Assembly (NCBI GenBank): GCA_007133715.1
Contig: SLMF01000343.1
Span: 1-5,174, forward strand
Direction: 5' to 3'
Origin: Planctomycetaceae bacterium
GTDB taxonomy: Bacteria > Planctomycetota > Planctomycetia > Pirellulales > Pirellulaceae
DNA length: 5,174 nucleotides
Shown here: positions 1 to 5,174 of the stretch, one piece after another
How the letters are laid out: each line of letters opens with the position of its first letter
Position numbering within the stretch: the first letter of the stretch is position 1
Program-made: the position numbers and the translations under genes
The notes under the pieces: model-generated
Told to the model about the DNA's origin: nothing
What the model saw: the letters and a program-made list of their open reading frames with translations, nothing else
Databases searched by the model: none

Positions 1-722
1 ATCCCCCGCGGGCTGAGCACCGAACTGTAGGGGCGTTCGGGGGCCACGCCCAGCCAGCGGCACCAATCCAGTCCCGGTTCCATCTCTTCGCCCGGCAAAT
101 TACAGGCCCGCGGGGGACCGCCCACCCCGACCATCACTTGCGTGATCTTGCCGATCCGCCCGTTCCGGACCAATTCGCAGGCGTAACGGAAGTTGTTGTC
201 GGCCCGCTGCTGGCTGCCCGTCTGCAGGATCGTGTCCGAGGCGTTGACCGCGTCCATCACCCGCTTGGCCTCCGCCAAAGTATTGGTCAGCGGCTTCTCG
301 CAATACATGTCCTTGCCCGCCTCGCAGGTGTGCAAGAGGATATTGGCGTGCCAGTGGTCCGGCGTGCCGCAGATCACCGCATCGACCCCCCCCTCTTCCA
401 GCATTTCGCGGTAGTCGACGTACATCGCGCAGCCGTCGTCCTCGTAGGCATCGTCCACGCGTTTCTTGCCCGCTTCCAAGCGGTTCTTATCGACCTCGCT
501 GACCGCCACCACACGAACATCCCCCATGCGGAGGAAATGCGGCAGATGCGAACCGTAGGTCATCGTGCCGATACCGATGGCTCCCAAGCGGATTTTTTCG
601 TTCGCCGACGCGTTGGCGTCATCCCCCAAGACATGGCGGGGGATGATCGTCGGGACGGCGAACGAAGCAGCAACACCCGCCACGAACTGGCGGCGAGAAA
701 GTGGAATACGTTGGCCACGCAT
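1..722 (-). CDS. Tat-exported Gfo/Idh/MocA family oxidoreductase (N-terminal part)
   Basis: The reading frame starts at the ATG at 722-720 and stays open to the left edge (240 codons), so the C-terminus is missing. Residues 9-14 read SRRQFV, a twin-arginine export motif, followed by a hydrophobic stretch to about residue 28. A Rossmann fold begins at about residue 44, with the nucleotide-binding loop GAIGIGTMTYG at 47-57. GTPDHWHA at 119-126 and CEKPL at 141-145 are family signatures; Lys143 of EKP is the usual catalytic/cofactor lysine. Family members are NAD(P)-dependent oxidoreductases acting mostly on sugars and cyclitols. The Tat signal implies that it folds with cofactor in the cytoplasm and is then exported, common for planctomycete paralogues. 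The substrate cannot be read from the sequence. The start is supported by an AAAGGAG ribosome site at 736-730 and by the Tat motif lying near the N-terminus. An in-frame ATG at 842-840 would add 40 residues of low-complexity, unlikely sequence. Confidence 0.93.
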   Translation of the reverse strand, partial: MRGQRIPLSRRQFVAGVAASFAVPTIIPRHVLGDDANASANEKIRLGAIGIGTMTYGSHLPHFLRMGDVRVVAVSEVDKNRLEAGKKRVDDAYEDDGCAMYVDYREMLEEGGVDAVICGTPDHWHANILLHTCEAGKDMYCEKPLTNTLAEAKRVMDAVNASDTILQTGSQQRADNNFRYACELVRNGRIGKITQVMVGVGGPPRACNLPGEEMEPGLDWCRWLGVAPERPYSSVLSPRG

Positions 723-729
723 ACAGAGG

Positions 730-736
730 CTCCTTT
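730..736 (-). promoter_or_regulatory. Ribosome binding site of the oxidoreductase
   Basis: On the minus strand AAAGGAG lies seven bases upstream of the ATG at 722-720. It decides between this start and the in-frame ATG at 842-840, which has a purine-rich AGGAGG further upstream but at a spacing too long for efficient initiation. Confidence 0.7.
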
Positions 737-869
737 TACGGTGGGGTCTGCGGATCCCGGCGGGATCGAATGGTTCATTTCCCCGCACGCAGAGGGACAC
801 TTCAGTACCCCCATCACAAGTCGGGCGGTGAAACCGCGACATTGCTCGGCTTTCAGGGGCTCCTCCTGC

Positions 870-895
870 GTACCGCCCTCGACCGCGTGCGGTAC
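870..895. repeat. Inverted repeat, 7-bp arms, in the presumed oxidoreductase leader
   Basis: GTACCGC at 870-876 is the exact reverse complement of GCGGTAC at 889-895, with a 12-base loop. An alternative pairing, ACCGC/GCGGT around a 2-base loop (882-893), competes with it. It sits just downstream of the candidate promoter on the minus strand, so it would form a hairpin at or near the 5' end of the transcript. No T-tract follows, so it is not a normal terminator. Confidence 0.5.
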
Positions 896-902
896 AAAAC
901 AC

Positions 903-931
903 ATTATGCGCTTTAGGGATTCGGCAATCAA
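903..931 (-). promoter_or_regulatory. Candidate sigma70-type promoter for the oxidoreductase
   Basis: Read on the minus strand, TTGATT (931-926) is followed after exactly 17 bases by CATAAT (908-903), giving 4 of 6 and 5 of 6 matches to the -35 and -10 consensus. Transcription would begin near 896, leaving an untranslated leader of about 174 bases before the start at 722. A 7-bp inverted repeat (870-895) lies at the very start of that leader. This is a match by eye in a lineage whose promoters are poorly known, so it is only a candidate. Confidence 0.4.
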
Positions 932-939
932 TGTTGCCG
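922..939. repeat. Short inverted repeat over the candidate -35 element
   Basis: CGGCAA (922-927) and TTGCCG (934-939) form a perfect 6-bp dyad around a 6-base loop. It overlaps the candidate -35 box at 926-931 and could be an operator-like site, but a dyad this short also occurs by chance in GC-rich DNA. Confidence 0.3.
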
Positions 940-970
940 GGAGGGAAAGCCGCGTAAGAACGTACCACCA

Positions 971-1007
971 GGGCGCAAAAACCGACCGCGAGAGCGGTTT
1001 TGCGCCC
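971..1007. repeat. 37-base interrupted palindrome with GAGA tetraloop
   Basis: GGGCGCAAAA at 971-980 pairs perfectly with TTTTGCGCCC at 998-1007. Inside lie a one-sided 5-base bulge (ACCGA, 981-985) and a second stem, CCGC (986-989) with GCGG (994-997), closed by the tetraloop GAGA. ACCG in the bulge can compete for the same partner, so the hairpin can slip. It lies inside a gene-free region and about 330 bases past the stop of the small gene at 1341. No T-run follows on either strand. The form fits a dispersed palindromic (REP-like) element or a structured RNA better than a simple terminator, but copy number cannot be judged here. Confidence 0.6.
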
Positions 1008-1025
1008 GGGAAATCCGTATTGCGG

Positions 1026-1065
1026 AAGATGGGCATCTTGCCCACCAGGAGCCGCCCGCAGGCGG
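1026..1065. repeat. Pair of short palindromes next to the 37-base palindrome
   Basis: AAGATG (1026-1031) and CATCTT (1034-1039) form a dyad, with overlapping GGGC (1031-1034) and GCCC (1040-1043) offering an alternative stem. Then CCGCC (1052-1056) and GGCGG (1061-1065) form a 5-bp stem around CGCA. Together with 971-1007 they make a cluster of potential hairpins within about 95 bases, resembling the composite palindromic repeats found between genes in some bacteria. Confidence 0.4.
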
Positions 1066-1186
1066 ATCACCGCGACTACCTTGCCGAACTTCCGCCGGTT
1101 CAGGACGTGTCGCACACGCCCGGAGTCGGTTTCACCATGCGAGAGGACGGAGCCACCGAAAAATGGGCCGCCGTCTCAGCGATGGG

Positions 1187-1201
1187 TCCGGTTATACCGG
1201 A
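1187..1201. repeat. Perfect 6-bp dyad, 3-base spacer
   Basis: TCCGGT (1187-1192) and ACCGGA (1196-1201) flank TAT. It is symmetric enough for a dimeric regulator site, but it is not next to any start codon and no second copy was seen in the window. Confidence 0.3.
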
Positions 1202-1340
1202 TGCGCCGGCGGTTGGAAGTAGTCTGAGAGAAAAAAATCCAAGAAAGTTCGGGGGGGCCCTGCTAGCATCCTACGGCGGCACCATCGCTCCGCATTCTCA
1301 GCTCCCACCGAAAGAACAAAACAAGAGCCCCATGATTCGA

Positions 1341-1676
1341 CTAGACGCGGCAAGCCTCGTCGCCCATGTACATCTGTAACAGTTGGCTCTGAACCTTGAT
1401 CGCGCGCAACAAGATCCAGATCTGATCGGCGGTGAACTTCTTGGGATCGGAACGGGCCAATTGTTCCAGTTCCTCCAGCATGGCGGCGTGTTGATCGGCA
1501 CTGGCCTGCAAACGCAGGTGGATCTCGCGCCAGACCTGAGCCAGGGCGTTGTCGTCGGCCAATTGCTCGACATTCGGGATCGTGTTGGCCAGCAGCAGGC
1601 ACAAACGGGCCACATCCCGGAGGGCGGCACGCGGCTGCAGACGTTCGATTCGGTGGGCAAGCTCGTGGCAGTTCAT
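1341..1676 (-). CDS. Unassigned 111-residue helical protein
   Basis: I do not recognise a named family. The frame from the ATG at 1676-1674 to the TAG at 1343-1341 encodes a cytosolic-looking protein with no signal peptide or membrane segment. It is almost wholly helical by eye: heptad-like hydrophobics at residues 1-35, an acidic-basic amphipathic stretch at 43-76 (LAQVWREIHLRLQ, then MLEELEQLAR), and a third helix from about 82 to 104 (ADQIWILLRAIKVQSQLLQM). The balanced charge and regular leucines contrast with the Arg/Pro-rich composition of the other frames here, which is the main coding evidence. In-frame ATGs at 1709 and 1775 would add 11 or 33 residues. I prefer 1676 because the regular helix begins there, but its ribosome site is weak (AGAG about eight bases upstream). 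It is read in the same direction as the oxidoreductase, 618 bases away, so probably separately expressed. Confidence 0.75.
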   Translation of the reverse strand: MNCHELAHRIERLQPRAALRDVARLCLLLANTIPNVEQLADDNALAQVWREIHLRLQASADQHAAMLEELEQLARSDPKKFTADQIWILLRAIKVQSQLLQMYMGDEACRV

Positions 1677-1921
1677 GATCGCGTCTCTGGCTGTGTGACC
1701 GGGACTCATCCGCCGTTTCCACAAAAAACGACGCACATTCGATGCCCTTCCCAAGCAGCCCCGGGAAAACCGCATCGATCTGCGAGATCCCGACCCGTAC
1801 GGGCGCTTGTGTTAAGGCCTCTAACCGTTGGGCAGGGCATATCTGACAAAGTCTAGGTCACGCCTACCAAGCGCGCAGCAGGAATTTTCGATCAGGCGTA
1901 TCGGCCATCCACCCACGAGAC
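1677..1921. other. Intergenic region between the small gene and the remnant
   Basis: No coding sequence is supported. It should contain the minus-strand promoter for the small gene, but I see no strong -35/-10 pair. CCCGTACGGG at 1794-1803 is a perfect 10-base palindrome. A TGA at 1844-1846 closes the frame of the downstream remnant from upstream. Confidence 0.5.
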
Positions 1922-2350
1922 CCCGCGGTTGTCGCCGGTTGGGGCTCGGGGCGGTTGGCCGAGGAACTGGTGCAGCAATCGGACCTGCACGTGCTGGTTT
2001 TCGAGCCGGATCGGGAGCGGGTGGAGGCGTTTCGGCGGCGAATGGATGCTGCGGGCGGGGTATTGACGCTGCCTTCGTGGGCGGGCAACTGCACCTGCAA
2101 TTATCCGTTGCACACGTCGCTGGCCCTGGTGCCGATGCCGCCGGAGTTCGTGCAATGGTCGGCTTGGGGCGAGGTGGCGGCGGAGGGTTGGGTGCGGCAA
2201 GTGGGCATCAACTTGGGGGCGCCCGGCAACCGGGTGGACGAAGGCCGGCACGTTGTGGCTCGAGCATCCCCAGGTCGGCGGTCCCGGGTCCCGGTGCGTT
2301 TCGAGCCGGAGGGTGCGACCAGCTTTTACCGGCGCGCGTTGTGGATCGCG
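1922..2350 (+). pseudogene. Remnant of a planctomycete methyltransferase/PQQ-propeller type protein
   Basis: The frame from about 1928 reads VVAGWGSGRLAEELVQQ and then DLHVLVFEPDRERVEAFRRR, the first strand and glycine loop of a Rossmann-like methyltransferase domain. It runs directly at about 2050-2056 into LTLPSWAGNCTCNYPLHTSL and a C-terminal-like segment (QWSAWG, GINLGAPGNRV). As I recall them, intact relatives have several hundred residues, including PQQ-type propeller repeats, between these parts, so a large internal deletion is inferred. Near 2246-2251 the match moves to the +1 frame (TLWLEHPQVGGPG) and returns near 2276-2288 (VPVRFEPEGATSFYRRALWI), which indicates one inserted and one lost base. 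In this frame a TGA at 1844 precedes it, and no ATG or GTG lies between there and the homology. After about 2350 recognisable sequence ends, although the frame stays open to a TGA at 2552-2554. The exact limits are uncertain. Confidence 0.7.
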
Positions 2351-2372
2351 CCGGCGTACGGAAGAAGGGAGC

Positions 2373-2394
2373 GGGCAGAACGGCTTCCCTGCCC
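2373..2394. repeat. Inverted repeat, 6-bp arms
   Basis: GGGCAG (2373-2378) and CTGCCC (2389-2394) pair around a 10-base loop, directly after the end of the remnant, and TTT follows on the plus strand. It might be the remains of that gene's terminator, though the T-run is too short to be convincing. Confidence 0.4.
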
Positions 2395-2398
2395 TTTC

Positions 2399-2426
2399 GG
2401 CCAAGGGACTTGTTTGCCGCTTGGCC
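2399..2426. repeat. Inverted repeat, 7-bp arms, upstream of the hydrolase
   Basis: GGCCAAG (2399-2405) and CTTGGCC (2420-2426) are exact reverse complements with a 14-base loop. The candidate -35 box of the hydrolase promoter lies in the loop. It could be either a terminator stem for upstream transcription or a regulator site. Confidence 0.4.
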
Positions 2427-2439
2427 CTGTCCTTAAAAT
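2410..2439 (+). promoter_or_regulatory. Candidate promoter for the secreted hydrolase
   Basis: TTGTTT (2410-2415) and TAAAAT (2434-2439), 18 bases apart, match the sigma70 consensus at 3 of 6 and 5 of 6 positions. This is the only AT-rich spot in the roughly 210 bases before the gene. Transcription would start near 2446, leaving a leader of about 125 bases. The -35 match is poor, so confidence is low. Confidence 0.3.
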
Positions 2440-2559
2440 GGTGATTTCCGGATGGGGCAGGTGGTCGCAGGCGGCTGCGAGGGCGCGGGCCATTCCGAAT
2501 CTGCCTCAAGCACTGCGGGGACGCCCCGCGAACGCGCGGCGTGTTTCCGCCTGAAAACC

Positions 2560-2564
2560 AGGAG
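2560..2564 (+). promoter_or_regulatory. Ribosome binding site fixing the hydrolase start
   Basis: AGGAG lies seven bases before the ATG at 2572. The reading frame is open back to an earlier ATG at 2452, but only the start at 2572 has a well-placed ribosome site and puts a signal peptide at the N-terminus. Confidence 0.75.
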
Positions 2565-2571
2565 CCTTCGG

Positions 2572-4674
2572 ATGCCAAGTACGCGTGCCCCTCAACTCGG
2601 CCCGCTTCGCTGGAATGCCTGGGTGTTGCTGGCCGTCGTTTCGATCACGCTGACGGTCCGTTCGGCTTCCCCGCCGGACGCCCCGCACGCCTTTCTGCAG
2701 TTCGTACGCCAGCAGGCGGCGGCGATGCGGCAGCAGGATCGCCCGCCGGCAACGCTGGCGGAATGGCAGACGCAACGAACGTTGTTGCGCGAGCGGATCC
2801 GGCAAGCTTGGGGCGATTTTCCCGACCAGCCGGCCCCGCTGGAACCTCAACTGCGGGGAACGCTCCAGCGGGACGGCTATCGGGTGGAAAAGATCGTGTT
2901 CCAGACCATGCCCGACGTCTGGATGACCGCCAACGCCTACGTGCCGGAGCGAGCGGAACGGGTCCCGGCCGTGCTGTGCGTGCATGGCCATTGGCGGGGG
3001 GCGAAACAGGATCCCGTGGTCCAGGCCCGCTGCATCGGGCTGGCCAAATTGGGCTTCTTCGTGCTCTCGGTCGATGCCCTGGGCGCCGGCGAACGGGGTT
3101 TGGGAAAAGCGCTGGGCGAGTATCATGGCGAGATGGTCGCGGCCACCCTCTTTCCCGCCGGGCTGTCGTTGTGTGGGCTGCAGGTCTATGAGAACTTGCG
3201 AGCCGTCGATTACCTGCTGACTCGCCCCGAGGTCGACGGCAGCCGGTTGGGGATCACCGGCTGCAGCGGCGGTGGCAACCAGACGATGTACTCGGGGGCC
3301 TGGGACGAACGGTTTTCGGCCGTCGTACCGGTCTGCTCGGTCGGCAACTATCAGGCGTACCTGGGGGCCGCCTGCTGCATGTGCGAAGTGTTGCCGGGCG
3401 CCCTGCAGTTCACGGAAGAATGGGGCGTGTTGGCGCTGACTGCCCCCCGCGGGTTGCGGGTCATCAATGCGACTCGCGACGCGGTCCAGTTCTCCGTCGA
3501 AGAGGCTCGGAAATCGCTGGAAGCCACGCGGCCGATTTATGCTCTCTACGGGAGCCAAGCCCCTCTGGATCATGCCACTTTCGAGGCGTCGCACGACTAT
3601 AATCAACCGATGCGCGAATCGATGTACGGTTGGATGACGCGTTTCCTCAAGGATGTAGGCGACGGCTCGCCGATCGCCGAACCGGAATTGCAGACCGAGG
3701 ATCCGGAGACGCTCCGCTGCTTTCCGGGCGATTCGCGACCGGATGATTTCCTGACAATTCCCCAGTTGGCGGCCCGGCATGCCCGCCAGGTGCTGGAACG
3801 ACATCCCTGGCCCGAGGACTCGGATGCCTGGCAGGCACAACGCGCCGCGATCTTGCAGGGCTTGACCGGCTGTCTGTTCGGCGAGGAGCCCGGCCAGCCG
3901 GCGGCAGGTCCCGATGTGGCGAGCGTCCGCGAAGGAGAGGAACGCACGCTGCGGTTCCAGCCGGAACCCGGGGTGACGCTGACCGCTCGCCAGCAATCCG
4001 GGGCAGCCTCCCCGCAGCGGCTGGCCGTGGTGCTGGATCTCGAAGGCGGAGAACAGGCGGCTGCCAGCGAGCTGGCGCAGCGGCTCGGGCAGCAGGATTG
4101 GAGCGTGATCACCTTGGATCTGCGGGCCACCGGACAACTGGCCTACCCCCGCGACCGGATCGGCCGCGCCGTGGATCACAATACGGCCGAATGGTCTTTG
4201 TGGATCGGCCGCCCGCTGTTGGGCCAGTGGGTTCTGGACGTCCACCGACTGCTCGACACGCTGGCCGATCAAGACTCCCGATTGCCGGATACCATTCTGC
4301 TGGCCGGGCTCGGTCCCGCCGGTCTGGTCGCGATCTGCGCCGCAGCACGGGACACCCGGATCAGTCACGTGGTCACCGCAAACACGCTGGCCAGCTATGT
4401 CAGCGACCAGCCTTACCATGGCCAGCGGCTGGGGACCATCGTGCCCGGGATCCTTCGCGATGCGGGCGACATCGCGCACCTGAGTGCGTTAATCGCCCCG
4501 CGGCGGCTGATCGTCAGTGGCGGCGTGGCGGGCAATGGCCAACCGCTGGACGCCGAATCGCTCGCCGCCCACTTCGCCTTCACCCGGCAGGCCTACCGTT
4601 TGGAAGACGCCGCGGCACAATTCCGAATCGTCCCCGAGGCAGACGCGGACCGGATCGTCGCACAACTCGACTGA
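2572..4674 (+). CDS. Secreted tandem-domain alpha/beta hydrolase, acetylxylan-esterase-like
   Basis: This complete gene of 700 residues begins with a Sec signal peptide: Arg5 and Arg13, then a hydrophobic core at about 14-28. The first domain (about 40-360) is an alpha/beta hydrolase. It has oxyanion-region HG at 138-139, nucleophile elbow GCSGGG at 230-235 with Ser232, a likely acid Asp303 in NATRDA and a likely His341 in SHDYNQ. The layout resembles acetylxylan-esterase/dienelactone-hydrolase-like proteins that cleave ester bonds, often acetyl groups on plant or algal polysaccharides; the true substrate is not visible. A linker (about 364-445) leads to a second domain with the same strand order, but its elbow reads GLGPAG (579-584) with Gly581 where the serine should be, and no obvious final histidine. 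That half is probably structural or ligand-binding. Cysteines 231, 255, 268, 269 and 271 cluster around the active site. The gene is probably monocistronic: it is preceded by the remnant and faces a convergent gene. Confidence 0.93.
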   Translation: MPSTRAPQLGPLRWNAWVLLAVVSITLTVRSASPPDAPHAFLQFVRQQAAAMRQQDRPPATLAEWQTQRTLLRERIRQAWGDFPDQPAPLEPQLRGTLQRDGYRVEKIVFQTMPDVWMTANAYVPERAERVPAVLCVHGHWRGAKQDPVVQARCIGLAKLGFFVLSVDALGAGERGLGKALGEYHGEMVAATLFPAGLSLCGLQVYENLRAVDYLLTRPEVDGSRLGITGCSGGGNQTMYSGAWDERFSAVVPVCSVGNYQAYLGAACCMCEVLPGALQFTEEWGVLALTAPRGLRVINATRDAVQFSVEEARKSLEATRPIYALYGSQAPLDHATFEASHDYNQPMRESMYGWMTRFLKDVGDGSPIAEPELQTEDPETLRCFPGDSRPDDFLTIPQLAARHARQVLERHPWPEDSDAWQAQRAAILQGLTGCLFGEEPGQPAAGPDVASVREGEERTLRFQPEPGVTLTARQQSGAASPQRLAVVLDLEGGEQAAASELAQRLGQQDWSVITLDLRATGQLAYPRDRIGRAVDHNTAEWSLWIGRPLLGQWVLDVHRLLDTLADQDSRLPDTILLAGLGPAGLVAICAAARDTRISHVVTANTLASYVSDQPYHGQRLGTIVPGILRDAGDIAHLSALIAPRRLIVSGGVAGNGQPLDAESLAAHFAFTRQAYRLEDAAAQFRIVPEADADRIVAQLD

Positions 4675-4704
4675 ACCTGCACCGGCTGGCCATGCCTCCC
4701 CGTG
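4675..4704. other. 30-base convergent gap
   Basis: Between the two stop codons there is no stem with a T-tract for either strand, only TGGCCA as a minimal palindrome. Transcripts from both sides must either end inside the opposite gene's 3' end or use a factor-dependent mechanism. Confidence 0.5.
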
Positions 4705-5174
4705 CTACCTCTGCTCGGCAAACTCGTCCTGCAGCTGCACGGGCTGATAGCCGTGCCGGGTCACGTGCGCGATCGCTCGTTCCAGCCTTTGCGGCATATC
4801 CGGCAGATAGCGGTGGAAAAACGGCCAGAAATACTGCTCATGGGTCAGCAGATCGATGATCTCGCCCTGGCGGGGATCGGCCATGATCGGGTCCAGTCGA
4901 GGCACGATCTGGTCCAGCGGTGTGTTGTCGACCACCATGTCCACCTTGGAAAACACGATGCCGCTGTCGTAATCCTTCAGCAGATCGTGTCGCGAAAGCC
5001 ACTCGGAGCGGAAATCATCCAGGTTGTAGTTGATGTCCCAGCCGTTCCAGTCGACGAAATAGCCGCTTAACAACCGTGCGCCATAATCGTACAAGGCCTT
5101 CCAAGCTTCGGGCCGGGTCATGGCCCAGTGGATGACGGTCGGCGGGCTGTAGGCTTCCGGGCCGGCGAAACGGA
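4705..5174 (-). CDS. Probable polysaccharide-deacetylase-like protein (C-terminal part)
   Basis: The frame is open from the right edge (first whole codon at 5172) to the TAG at 4707-4705, giving the last 155 residues; the N-terminus lies outside the window. The ATG at 5121 is internal, because similarity-like sequence (GPEAYSPPTVIHWAM) continues upstream of it. Visible features are TVIHWAMTRPEAWKALYDYG (fragment residues 12-31), KVDMVVDNTPLDQIVPRLD, and THEQYFWPFFHRYLPD followed by a terminal helix and HGYQPV. This order, especially the HEQYF segment, resembles the end of a planctomycete group of polysaccharide-deacetylase-like (NodB-fold) proteins that I recall without a proven activity. The metal-binding N-terminal motifs that would prove the call are not in view. 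The fold assignment is inference; the coding call is firm. Its stop faces that of the secreted hydrolase 30 bases away. Confidence 0.8.
   Translation of the reverse strand, partial: RFAGPEAYSPPTVIHWAMTRPEAWKALYDYGARLLSGYFVDWNGWDINYNLDDFRSEWLSRHDLLKDYDSGIVFSKVDMVVDNTPLDQIVPRLDPIMADPRQGEIIDLLTHEQYFWPFFHRYLPDMPQRLERAIAHVTRHGYQPVQLQDEFAEQR

Larger units (their letters stand above)
723..1340. other. 618-base gene-free region, rich in palindromes
   Basis: This stretch separates the small gene (stop at 1341) from the oxidoreductase start at 722. I see no convincing coding sequence. Frames crossing it are open only because of high GC, and their products are rich in Arg, Pro and Gly and continue into the antisense of the flanking genes. 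It holds a candidate promoter at 903-931, inverted repeats at 870-895, 922-939, 971-1007, 1026-1065 and 1187-1201, a run of seven A at 1231-1237 and a run of seven G at 1251-1257. A second dyad, CGTGT/ACACG around CGC, lies at 1106-1118. Confidence 0.6.

Noticed and set aside
720..842. Longer oxidoreductase start at the ATG at 842-840
   Set aside because: In frame without a stop, but it would bury the twin-arginine motif about 50 residues in, and the ribosome site sits better in front of 722.
560..1045. Minus-strand open frame of 161 codons running into the oxidoreductase
   Set aside because: It is out of frame with the oxidoreductase over their overlap, while the Tat motif, GxGxxx loop and EKP all lie in the other frame.
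1231..1257. Terminator for the small gene using the A7 tract (T7 on the minus strand)
   Set aside because: No stable stem lies immediately upstream of the T-run on the minus strand; only short pairings of about three bases are possible.
138..1379. Plus-strand open frame of 413 codons
   Set aside because: Its first two thirds are the exact antisense of the oxidoreductase, giving typical His/Asp/Val/Arg-rich shadow sequence; the rest crosses the gene-free region. No ribosome site and no recognisable motif.
1828..2554. Plus-strand open frames read as an intact gene over the remnant
   Set aside because: The homology shifts frame twice, no ATG or GTG with a ribosome site precedes it, and the frame beyond about 2350 is composition-driven read-through into the hydrolase leader.
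2452..2571. Longer hydrolase start at the ATG at 2452
   Set aside because: The added 40 residues look non-coding, no ribosome site is seen there, and the extension would destroy the N-terminal position of the signal peptide.
2506..4479. Minus-strand open frame of 657 codons
   Set aside because: It lies wholly antisense to the secreted hydrolase and its sequence is rich in Arg, Gly, Gln and Pro. High GC and codon bias keep the frame open by accident.
1..5174. CRISPR array, tRNA, rRNA, insertion sequence or attachment site
   Set aside because: No regularly spaced direct repeats, no cloverleaf or conserved rRNA segments, and no transposase or flanking terminal repeats were seen on either strand.

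Overview
The window looks like chromosomal DNA of a planctomycete, probably of the Pirellula/Rhodopirellula type. This is inferred from protein style, not from a marker gene. The base composition is GC-rich. The first gene encodes an exported Gfo/Idh/MocA oxidoreductase with a twin-arginine signal. The central gene is a secreted tandem-domain acetylxylan-esterase-like hydrolase of a type I associate with planctomycetes. A decayed fragment resembles the planctomycete methyltransferase/PQQ-propeller proteins.

Layout. (1) 1-722, minus strand: N-terminal 240 residues of a Tat-exported Gfo/Idh/MocA oxidoreductase, cut by the left edge. (2) 723-1340: a 618-base gene-free stretch with a candidate promoter for the oxidoreductase and several perfect short palindromes. 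The best is a 37-base interrupted palindrome at 971-1007. (3) 1341-1676, minus strand: a 111-residue helical protein I cannot assign. (4) 1677-1921: no gene seen. (5) About 1922-2350, plus strand: a gene remnant. A piece of an N-terminal methyltransferase-like domain is joined directly to a piece of a C-terminal region, with two compensating frameshifts and no credible start codon. (6) 2361-2571: two hairpins, a candidate promoter and a clear ribosome binding site. (7) 2572-4674, plus strand: a complete 700-residue secreted alpha/beta hydrolase with one intact and one degenerate domain. (8) 4705-5174, minus strand: the last 155 residues of a probable polysaccharide-deacetylase-like protein, cut by the right edge and converging on the hydrolase with only 30 bases between the stops.

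How the genes relate. An exported sugar-type oxidoreductase, a secreted carbohydrate-esterase-like hydrolase and a deacetylase-like protein would suit a bacterium that degrades or remodels polysaccharides. The genes lie on alternating strands with long gaps, so they do not form one operon, and a shared pathway is not demonstrated. I see no defence system, CRISPR array, tRNA, rRNA or insertion sequence. The most informative parts are the gene remnant, the degenerate second hydrolase domain, the large interrupted palindrome and the unassigned small protein. I found no clearly new biological system.
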